A DNA stretch of 10,848 nt from the NCBI GenBank assembly GCA_033721955.1, contig JAWVZY010000026.1:1-10848 (forward strand). The letters are read 5' to 3'. The stretch comes from JAWVZY01 sp033721955. Its GTDB lineage: Bacteria > Patescibacteriota > Minisyncoccia > Spechtbacterales > 2-12-FULL-38-22. A program made the position numbers and the translations under genes. The notes beneath the pieces are model-generated. The model ran no database searches. It was given only the letters and a program-made list of their open reading frames with translations, and was not told the origin of the DNA. Positions within the stretch are counted from its first letter, which is position 1. The number at the start of each line of letters is the position of its first letter. Below, one piece after another: positions 6,636-10,848 of this stretch.

Positions 6636-6669
6636 GAACATACCTATGAACATACCATGGTATGTTCAT
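6636..6669. promoter_or_regulatory. 24-bp perfect palindrome with an extra half-site
   Basis: The 9-mer GAACATACC occurs at 6636-6644 and again at 6648-6656, and its reverse complement at 6659-6667. The last two form the core of a perfect palindrome at 6646-6669 (half-site ATGAACATACCA). The copies are spaced 12 bases apart, a little more than one helical turn. This suits a dimeric DNA-binding protein with an additional monomer site. As RNA it could form a 10-bp stem with a CATG loop, but no T run follows, so it is not a standard terminator. It lies 10 bases after the PsbP-like stop and about 80 bases before the atp promoter. Confidence 0.6.
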
Positions 6670-6680
6670 TCAATATTATG

Positions 6681-6702
6681 AAAGCGTCATCCGGCGCTTT
6701 TT
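6681..6702 (+). terminator. Small terminator-like hairpin after the PsbP-like gene
   Basis: AAAGCG (6681-6686) pairs with CGCTTT (6695-6700) around an eight-base loop, ending in a run of five Ts. The stem is only six pairs, so it is weak by itself and may act together with the stronger hairpin that directly follows. Confidence 0.4.
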
Positions 6703-6748
6703 AAGTTAGTAAAAATCTCACGGTCGTGAGATTTTTACTAACTTTTTT
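6703..6748 (+). terminator. Strong intrinsic terminator upstream of the atp operon
   Basis: A perfect 19-bp stem (6703-6721 with 6726-6744) closes a GGTC loop and is followed by four more Ts (6745-6748) that extend the T run ending the stem. It should end transcription coming from the PsbP-like gene. The final Ts are also the first two bases of the -35 box TTGACA of the atp promoter. Confidence 0.9.
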
Positions 6749-6775
6749 GACATTAGAACTTTTTTTAGCTATAAT
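6747..6775 (+). promoter_or_regulatory. Perfect sigma-70-type promoter of the atp operon
   Basis: TTGACA (6747-6752) and TATAAT (6770-6775) are both perfect and are separated by exactly 17 bases. The GTG at 6784 starts 8 bases after the -10, so the transcript would begin at or 1-2 bases before this codon. Such a strong promoter fits a highly expressed ATP synthase. Confidence 0.92.
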
Positions 6776-6783
6776 TTTATTCT

Positions 6784-7083
6784 GTGACAGAAGAAAATGA
6801 TAAAAATTTAAAAGAACTGGAAGCCAGGAGAGATAAGGTGGTAAATAAGACATTTATCTTAATGCTTGAAATTCTGGTAATTTTTGGCATGCCTGCCGCA
6901 ATCGCATTTTTTTTGGGAGCGTGGCTGGACAGTACATTTGAGACCGGTGGCAAAACCCTGCAGTTAGCATCCCTTGCTGTAGCGTTTGTAGCATCGTGGA
7001 TAATTACAATAGCAAAATACAGAAAGATAAATCGCCAGCTTGAAGATTTAGATAAAAAAATTAAAGAACTAAAAAATAACTAA
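6784..7083 (+). CDS. atpI: AtpI/AtpZ-like ATP synthase assembly protein
   Basis: A 99-residue protein with two membrane helices (about 23-47 and 58-78) and a charged coiled-coil tail (79-97). Size, topology, the G-x-W-L-D turn (45-49) and the first position in an atp operon all match the AtpI/AtpZ family, whose members help assemble the c-ring and have been linked to Mg2+ supply. Two starts compete. GTG at 6784 would be leaderless, 8 bases after a perfect -10. GTG at 6838 (residue 19) has AGGAG exactly 7 bases upstream and leaves an 81-residue protein that retains both helices. The charged first 18 residues are not needed for the family fold, so the shorter form is a serious alternative. The stop TAA overlaps the atpB ATG by one base (TAATG). 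Confidence 0.82.
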   Translation: MTEENDKNLKELEARRDKVVNKTFILMLEILVIFGMPAAIAFFLGAWLDSTFETGGKTLQLASLAVAFVASWIITIAKYRKINRQLEDLDKKIKELKNN

Positions 7084-7865
7084 TGAATTGGCTACAATTA
7101 AACAGAGAAATACCATCAATAGAGCCAGAGGCCGTTTTTCATATAGGTAATTTTCCTGTAACTAATTCTTTTTTACTTACCACCTTTATACTGTTTCTCT
7201 TTGTAGGCCTTGCATTTTACATAAAGCGATTTTCAATTAAACCAACCAAAACACAGGCAGCAATTGAATATATTTATACGGGAATGGTAGATCTGGTAGA
7301 TCAGATTGTAGACAATAAAGAGCAGTCCAGAAAAATAGTGCACTTAGTTGGGGCACTTTTTATTTTTATAGGGGTAGCTAATTTGATAGAGATAATTCCC
7401 GGCATAAGTAGTTTTCAATATAATGGTATTCCGGTTTTCCGCTCTCCCACCACGGATTTTAACATGGTGCTTGGCCTTGGCATTGCGATGATGCTGCTTA
7501 TTCAGTTGGCTGCTATTAGAAAATTAGGCACACTTGAATATTTAGGCCAGTACTTCCAGGTAAAAAAAGTATGGGAGGGTTTTAAAGAAGGAGCTGGTGC
7601 AGGAGCTATGGCCTTGACCGAATTTTTTATAGGGTTGCTTGATATTATAGGGGAGCTTGCAAAAGTTTTATCGCTCTCCTTTCGTTTATTTGGAAATATT
7701 TATGCAGGACAAGTACTAGCAATAATTATTCTGGGAGCGGTAGCATATGGACTTCCTGCTGTATGGCTTAGCATGTCTTTGTTGTTTGGCATAGTACAGG
7801 CAATAGTATTTGGTTCATTGGTAGCTGCTTATTATATGATTGCCTTGCAGAGCAGTGAAGAATAG
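7083..7865 (+). CDS. atpB: ATP synthase Fo subunit a
   Basis: A 260-residue membrane stator subunit that forms the two half-channels carrying ions to the c-ring. The diagnostic helix LSLSFRLFGNIYAGQ (196-210) contains Arg201, the counterpart of the essential E. coli aR210, and Asn205. The last helix LLFGIVQAIVFGSLVAAYY (233-251) contains Gln239, matching E. coli aQ252. The loop SPTTDFN (121-127) before helix 3 is also typical. About five to six hydrophobic segments are visible (28-47, 84-102, 126-145, 178-200, 205-227, 231-253). Its start overlaps the atpI stop by one base, so translation is probably coupled; no separate ribosome site is visible. Confidence 0.98.
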   Translation: MNWLQLNREIPSIEPEAVFHIGNFPVTNSFLLTTFILFLFVGLAFYIKRFSIKPTKTQAAIEYIYTGMVDLVDQIVDNKEQSRKIVHLVGALFIFIGVANLIEIIPGISSFQYNGIPVFRSPTTDFNMVLGLGIAMMLLIQLAAIRKLGTLEYLGQYFQVKKVWEGFKEGAGAGAMALTEFFIGLLDIIGELAKVLSLSFRLFGNIYAGQVLAIIILGAVAYGLPAVWLSMSLLFGIVQAIVFGSLVAAYYMIALQSSEE

Positions 7866-7936
7866 GTTATTATTTAAACCTTTGGAGATTATAAAAAATT
7901 AAAATTAATTAAGCCCAAGAGGGCAAAACAAATATT
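7866..7936 (+). promoter_or_regulatory. A/U-rich leader of atpE
   Basis: This 71-base gap contains an almost pure A/T tract (7888-7912) followed by a small hairpin GCCC-aaga-GGGC (7913-7924). GAGGG lies 13 bases before the atpE ATG, too far for a standard ribosome site. A/U-rich leaders are known to raise atpE translation in E. coli, where subunit c is needed in many copies. A similar role here is an inference. Confidence 0.4.
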
Positions 7937-8152
7937 ATGGATGTAGAAGTAGCACGATTATTGGCAAAAGGCCTTGCAACTGTTTCTATGTTTGGCTCCG
8001 GTATAGGTGAAGGATACCTTATCGGTAAGGCATTAGAGGCAATTGGCCGAAATCCAGAGCAGACCGGTTCTATCTTTTCAAAGATGATTATCGGTGTTGC
8101 TATGGCAGAGTCCACCGCTATTTACGCGATGGTGGCATTCTTTATACTTTAA
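7937..8152 (+). CDS. atpE: ATP synthase Fo subunit c, Na+-type two-carboxylate
   Basis: A 71-residue hairpin of two membrane helices joined by the polar loop GRNPE (37-41); many copies form the rotor ring. The ion-binding carboxylate is Glu58 in helix 2, within AESTAIY (57-63). Ser59, Thr60 and Tyr63 match the Na+ ligands and hydrogen-bond network of Na+-translocating c subunits such as Ilyobacter. In helix 1, GIGEGY (22-27) puts Glu25 where Ilyobacter has Gln32. A glutamate there with ESTxxY is the two-carboxylate Na+ site described in Fusobacterium. Helix 1 is glycine-rich (G20, G22, G24, G26, G30), as needed for ring packing. The protein is short, with almost nothing after helix 2. It is flanked on both sides by A/T tracts containing TTAATTAA and followed by a long structured gap. 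Confidence 0.97.
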   Translation: MDVEVARLLAKGLATVSMFGSGIGEGYLIGKALEAIGRNPEQTGSIFSKMIIGVAMAESTAIYAMVAFFIL

Positions 8153-8166
8153 TTAATTAATTTTCA

Positions 8167-8271
8167 GTTCGGAATCCTTCTTTTCAAAACATGGCCGTTC
8201 GGCCAATATAATCCAACCCAAAGCGGAATCCCCACCAACCTCCCCAATGTTTTGAAAAGAAGATTCCGAAC
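8167..8271 (+). repeat. 25-bp inverted repeat after atpE
   Basis: GTTCGGAATC... at 8167-8192 is the reverse complement of 8247-8271 over 25 pairs with one bulged C in the left arm. The 54-base interior begins with a small hairpin TGGCC-gttc-GGCCA (8192-8205). A second copy of CGGAATC at 8224-8230 could compete with the left arm (8170-8176) for the right-arm segment GATTCCG (8262-8268), so two mutually exclusive folds are possible. No T run follows, so it is not a standard terminator. It could protect the 3' end of an atpE-bearing transcript, be an RNase III target, or be a small inverted-repeat element. Confidence 0.75.
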
Positions 8272-8285
8272 ATAATACAAACGCA

Positions 8286-8412
8286 AGCTTTTCAGATTTT
8301 CGCTTAGTTCGCGGAAGCGCCGAGGAGCGCAGAGAGCCGTACTGGCAGGTAATCGCGTACGGTGATGAGCACTCGCAGGCGCTGACAAAGAAATAAGCGA
8401 AAAGATAAAGCT
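8286..8412 (+). ncRNA. Nested GC-rich RNA rod upstream of atpF, candidate cis-regulatory RNA
   Basis: Complementary segments nest in order: AGCTTT/AAAGCT (8286-8291 with 8407-8412); TTTTCGCTTA/TAAGCGAAAA (8297-8306 with 8394-8403); AGCGCC/GGCGCT (8316-8321 with 8378-8383); GAGCGC/GCACTC with one mismatch (8325-8330 with 8369-8374); and CCGTAC/GTACGG (8337-8342 with 8357-8362) closing a 14-base loop. The interior is clearly richer in G+C than the flanking genes and has no open reading frame of note. The base of the rod lies 7 bases before the atpF ATG, so it would cover the ribosome landing site. I do not recognise a known riboswitch class. Whether it acts as RNA or is a DNA repeat element is not settled. 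Confidence 0.5.
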
Positions 8413-8419
8413 CCTACCT

Positions 8420-8908
8420 ATGGAAGAGATACTATCTAAAATTGGTTTTGATTGGAAGTTGGCGATAGCAAACCTCGTCAACTTTCTTGTAATATTTTGG
8501 GTGTTGAAAAGGTTCGCCTTTGAGAAAATTGAGGCGGTAATTGATGAGAGAAAAAAGAGAGCGGATGAAGGTCTGCTTAAGGCAAAGCAGGCAGAGGAGA
8601 AACTGGCGGGTGCCGAGGAGCAAAAGCGTGAAATAGTTCTTGCCGCCAAAAAAGAAGGGCATGAGGTAATAGCCAAAGCCCACAATAACGCCGAGCTTAT
8701 TTTAAAGCACGCTCAGGACGAGGCGTTTAAAGAGAGAAGCGATATACTTGAGCAGGCCAGAAAAAGAATAGAGAGCGAGGAGAAAGAAATGGAGGCCGCT
8801 CTAAAGGCAGAGGCAGCTGAGCTTATAACAGAAGGCGCGCGTAAAGCGCTTGAGGGAAAGGCTGGTCCCGACCTTCAGAATAAAATTGTTAACAATTATA
8901 CCAAGTAG
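8420..8908 (+). CDS. atpF: ATP synthase Fo subunit b
   Basis: A 162-residue peripheral-stalk subunit. The N-terminal sequence DWKLAIANLVNFLVIFWVL (11-29) is the usual membrane anchor, with the conserved N-F pair (21-22). It is followed by KRFAFEKI and a long charged coiled coil from about 37 to 150, rich in Ala, Glu and Lys. It dimerises and holds the F1 head against rotation through subunit delta. The start at 8420 fits the family pattern M-E-E-[IL]-x-x-[KL]-[IG]-x-D-W exactly. There is no Shine-Dalgarno site; the bases before the ATG read CTCCTACCT, closer to an anti-Shine-Dalgarno. Initiation may therefore depend on the structured region just upstream. The stop is 2 bases before atpH. Confidence 0.97.
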   Translation: MEEILSKIGFDWKLAIANLVNFLVIFWVLKRFAFEKIEAVIDERKKRADEGLLKAKQAEEKLAGAEEQKREIVLAAKKEGHEVIAKAHNNAELILKHAQDEAFKERSDILEQARKRIESEEKEMEAALKAEAAELITEGARKALEGKAGPDLQNKIVNNYTK

Positions 8909-8910
8909 CT

Positions 8911-9297
8911 ATGCTCAAGACCGAAGATATCGCAAAGGCATTAATTTCTTTACTGGAGGATGATAAAAAAAGCGCTGAGGAGCCAGCTGATAAGTTTTGG
9001 GAGTTTGCACAGCGCTATAATTTAGAGGGGAGGGCATCGGGCGTTTTATTCCATCTTGAGGCAGAGCTTGAAAGGCAAAAAGAAAAAAACAAAGCATATA
9101 TTACCTTAGCCCAGCCAACATCTGATGAGCAAGTAGAAAAGATAAAAGAAATTATAGGTGCCTCAAACACAGATACAGAGTTAGTCCAGGATAAAAATTT
9201 AATAGCAGGTTTTCGAGCCCGTTATAAAGATAAGATGTATGAGGCAAATGTTAAAAACAATATTGAAAAATTAAAACAAGTATTATCTTCAGCATAA
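8911..9297 (+). CDS. atpH: ATP synthase F1 subunit delta, shortened
   Basis: A 128-residue protein, compared with about 175-185 in most bacteria. The C-terminal half is recognisable: YITLAQPTSDEQVEKIKEII (63-82) matches the conserved 'T-A-x-P-L-[ST]-x-x-[QE]' region, and KNLIAGFRARYKDKMYEANVKNNIEKLKQVL (95-125) matches the strand-turn-helix that ends with the conserved N/R-x-x-x-L-x-x-L. This part binds subunit b. The N-terminal helical bundle that normally caps the alpha subunits is cut to about 60 residues. The gene starts 2 bases after atpF and ends 3 bases before atpA, with no ribosome sites, so coupled translation is likely. The short form is probably lineage-typical rather than a truncation, since no frameshift or leftover coding sequence is visible. 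Confidence 0.88.
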   Translation: MLKTEDIAKALISLLEDDKKSAEEPADKFWEFAQRYNLEGRASGVLFHLEAELERQKEKNKAYITLAQPTSDEQVEKIKEIIGASNTDTELVQDKNLIAGFRARYKDKMYEANVKNNIEKLKQVLSSA

Positions 9298-9300
9298 ATT

Positions 9301-10794
9301 ATGTCTACTGATTTTTTTATACAAAATTTAAAGAAGAAAATAGCTGATTTCGAATCAACAGCCGAGGTATCAGAGGTGGGTACAGTTATTGAGGTATCTG
9401 ATGGAATTGCCCGGGTTTCGGGTCTTAGTCAATGTAAAATGAGCGAGATGCTTGAGTTCCCGGGCGATACTTATGGCCTGGCACTTAACTTAGAAGAAGA
9501 TACGGTTGGTACAATTATCATTGGCGATTTTAAACATATTAAAGAGGGCGATACAGTAAAGCGTACAGGAAAGGTGCTTTCAATTCCTGTAGGCGATGAG
9601 ATGGTGGGCCGCATAATTGACCCTCTTGGTCAGCCTACAGACGGCAAGGGCTCTATAAATACAACAGACGAATATTTAGTTGAAAAAATAGCTCCCGGAG
9701 TGATGGATAGGGAGCCGGTTGATACTCCTGTGCAAACGGGCCTCAAAGCTGTGGACTCTATGATACCCATCGGAAGAGGACAACGTGAGCTTATAATTGG
9801 AGACCGCCAGACAGGTAAAACAACAATTGCAATAGACACTATTTTAAACCAGAAGGATCAGGATATGATCTGCGTCTATGTAGCTGTAGGACAGAAGAAA
9901 TCTAAAATAGCCCGGCTTGTAAATACACTGGAGCAAAATGGTGCTATGGACTATACAATAGTAGTTTCAGCAGGTGCCTCAGACGGTCCCGCATTTTCTT
10001 ATCTTGCACCTTATTCGGGAGTAGCAGCTGCAGAATACTTTATGGACCAGGGCAAGGATGTACTTATTGTGTATGACGACCTTTCAAAGCATGCAACTGC
10101 TTATCGTGAGATCTCCCTTTTGCTTAGAAGGCCTCCGGGACGAGAGGCATATCCGGGAGATGTATTTTATATTCATTCACGCCTGCTTGAGCGTGCAGCT
10201 AAAAGAAACGAAAAGGCGGGAGGCGGCTCAATTACAGCACTTCCTATAATCGAGACACAGGCAGGCGATATTTCCGCTTATATTCCTACAAACGTAATTT
10301 CTATTACAGACGGCCAGATATTCTTAGAGAGTGGCCTTTTTCACAAAGGTATTCGCCCTGCCATTAACGTAGGGCAATCTGTATCGCGTGTTGGAGGTGC
10401 GGCTCAAATTAAATCAATGAAGAAGGCTGCAGGAAAGCTAAAGCTAAACTTAGCACAATTCCAGGAGCTTGAGGCATTTGCCCAGTTTGCAAGCGACTTA
10501 GATGAAGAGACACAAAAGACGCTGGATAGAGGAAGGCGTATACGGGAACTTCTTAAACAACCTCCATATTCACCGGTTCGTGTGGGTGTGCAGGTAGCGA
10601 TTATTTACGCTGTAAACAACGGATATTTTGATGACATAGAATTTTTCGGGATTAAAAAAAGAGAGCAGGACCTTACCGAATATATGGAATCAGCTCAGGG
10701 CGAGTTGCTTTCAGAAATTGAAAAGGATTGGGATGAGGGGCTGGAGAAAAAGCTAGATGAAGCAATTAAAGAATTTATTAAAGTCAATCAATAG
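9301..10794 (+). CDS. atpA: ATP synthase F1 subunit alpha
   Basis: A 497-residue non-catalytic nucleotide-binding subunit of the F1 hexamer. The N-terminal beta-barrel covers about 22-95. The Walker A loop is GDRQTGKTT (167-175, Lys173). The Walker B strand is VLIVYDDLSKHA (254-265), followed by REISLLLRRPPGREAYPGDVFY (269-290). Then come ETQAGDISAYIPTNVISITDGQIF (318-341) and the alpha signature RPAINVGQSVSRVGGAAQIK (352-371), containing Arg363, the counterpart of the E. coli alpha R376 arginine finger that reaches the neighbouring catalytic site. The helical C-terminal domain (about 372-497) is complete. The ATG lies 3 bases after the atpH stop. No ribosome site is visible. atpG would be expected next in the usual order, but it does not begin within the remaining 54 bases. 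Confidence 0.99.
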   Translation: MSTDFFIQNLKKKIADFESTAEVSEVGTVIEVSDGIARVSGLSQCKMSEMLEFPGDTYGLALNLEEDTVGTIIIGDFKHIKEGDTVKRTGKVLSIPVGDEMVGRIIDPLGQPTDGKGSINTTDEYLVEKIAPGVMDREPVDTPVQTGLKAVDSMIPIGRGQRELIIGDRQTGKTTIAIDTILNQKDQDMICVYVAVGQKKSKIARLVNTLEQNGAMDYTIVVSAGASDGPAFSYLAPYSGVAAAEYFMDQGKDVLIVYDDLSKHATAYREISLLLRRPPGREAYPGDVFYIHSRLLERAAKRNEKAGGGSITALPIIETQAGDISAYIPTNVISITDGQIFLESGLFHKGIRPAINVGQSVSRVGGAAQIKSMKKAAGKLKLNLAQFQELEAFAQFASDLDEETQKTLDRGRRIRELLKQPPYSPVRVGVQVAIIYAVNNGYFDDIEFFGIKKREQDLTEYMESAQGELLSEIEKDWDEGLEKKLDEAIKEFIKVNQ

Positions 10795-10848
10795 CTTCGC
10801 CAAACCGTTTCTTTAAAGTACCGCGGTCCGATTTTTCCAGCGAAAATC
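10795..10848 (+). other. Non-coding start of the gap after atpA
   Basis: No gene begins in these 54 bases. They contain the short palindromes CTTTAAAG (10811-10818) and ACCGCGGT (10820-10827), and a GATTTT/AAAATC inverted pair (10830-10835 with 10843-10848) that is cut by the window edge. The minus strand shares the 10-mer GATTTTCGCT with 8295-8304 in the rod upstream of atpF. If atpG follows in the usual order, the intergenic gap is longer than those between atpF, atpH and atpA. Confidence 0.5.

Noticed and set aside
6646..6669. Palindrome as a LexA/SOS box (GAAC...GTTC)
   Set aside because: The outer GAAC and GTTC are present, but their spacing (12 bases between them) does not fit the Gram-positive LexA box with 4 bases, and no SOS gene is adjacent.
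8167..8271. Intrinsic terminator after atpE
   Set aside because: The stem is strong, but the interior is 54 bases long and no T run follows the right arm; termination here would also cut off atpF, atpH and atpA.
8164..8685. 173-codon minus-strand open frame covering the atpE-atpF gap and the start of atpF
   Set aside because: More than half is antisense to atpF, which is certain. The sequence is Ser/Ala-rich with no family resemblance, and the gap part is better explained by inverted repeats.
10811..10827. CTTTAAAG and ACCGCGGT as operators
   Set aside because: Eight-base palindromes are common by chance and nothing around them, such as a promoter, supports a role.
1..10848. CRISPR arrays, tRNA or rRNA genes, transposase genes, prophage genes
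   Set aside because: No regularly spaced repeats, cloverleaf-like segments, rRNA-like stretches or transposase/integrase proteins were seen on either strand.

Overview
The window looks like a stretch of chromosome from an AT-rich bacterium with reduced, compact genes, most likely a member of the Patescibacteria/CPR (Parcubacteria-like). This rests on the style of the proteins: a 719-residue valyl-tRNA synthetase that stops without the usual C-terminal tRNA-binding arm, a 128-residue ATP synthase delta subunit, a lipoprotein-free PsbP-like surface protein, tight gene packing and weak or absent Shine-Dalgarno sites. No 16S gene or other phylogenetic marker is present, so the assignment is an inference. 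The standard genetic code fits every gene.

Left half (minus strand). A truncated gene runs off the left edge. To its right, read right to left, are valS, a terminator, and a three-gene unit prsW - hsp20 - vanW that ends in a terminator. The unit combines an intramembrane PrsW protease, a small heat-shock protein whose ribosome site sits in a small hairpin, and a membrane-anchored VanW-domain protein that keeps its cysteine motif. Together they suggest an envelope/heat stress module. The vanW terminator hairpin contains a perfect consensus promoter (TTGACA, 17 bp, TATAAT) for the left-edge gene.

Centre. valS and a tandem PsbP-like exported protein are divergent and share a 61-bp promoter region. 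The PsbP-like gene contains a near-identical 51-nt repeat that marks an internal duplication. After it come a 24-bp perfect palindrome with an extra half-site, two terminator-like hairpins (one with a 19-bp perfect stem) and a second perfect consensus promoter.

Right half (plus strand). The start of an F1Fo ATP synthase operon follows: atpI-like, atpB, atpE, atpF, atpH, atpA. The window ends just after atpA, so atpG, atpD and atpC would be expected to the right. Subunit c carries the Na+-type signature AESTxxY together with a second glutamate in helix 1, the two-carboxylate site known from Fusobacterium, so the enzyme is predicted to be Na+-coupled. Between atpE and atpF is a 267-nt non-coding gap filled by two large structures: a 25-bp inverted repeat and a roughly 127-nt nested, GC-rich rod that ends 7 nt before the atpF start.

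A recurring theme is that the four genes at the heads of transcription units (prsW, valS, the PsbP-like gene, atpI) have a -10 box only 7 to 9 nt before the start codon, which predicts leaderless mRNAs. The atpI-like gene has a credible alternative start further in. The most novel-looking parts are the atpE-atpF structured gap, the leaderless pattern and the promoter-inside-terminator arrangement.
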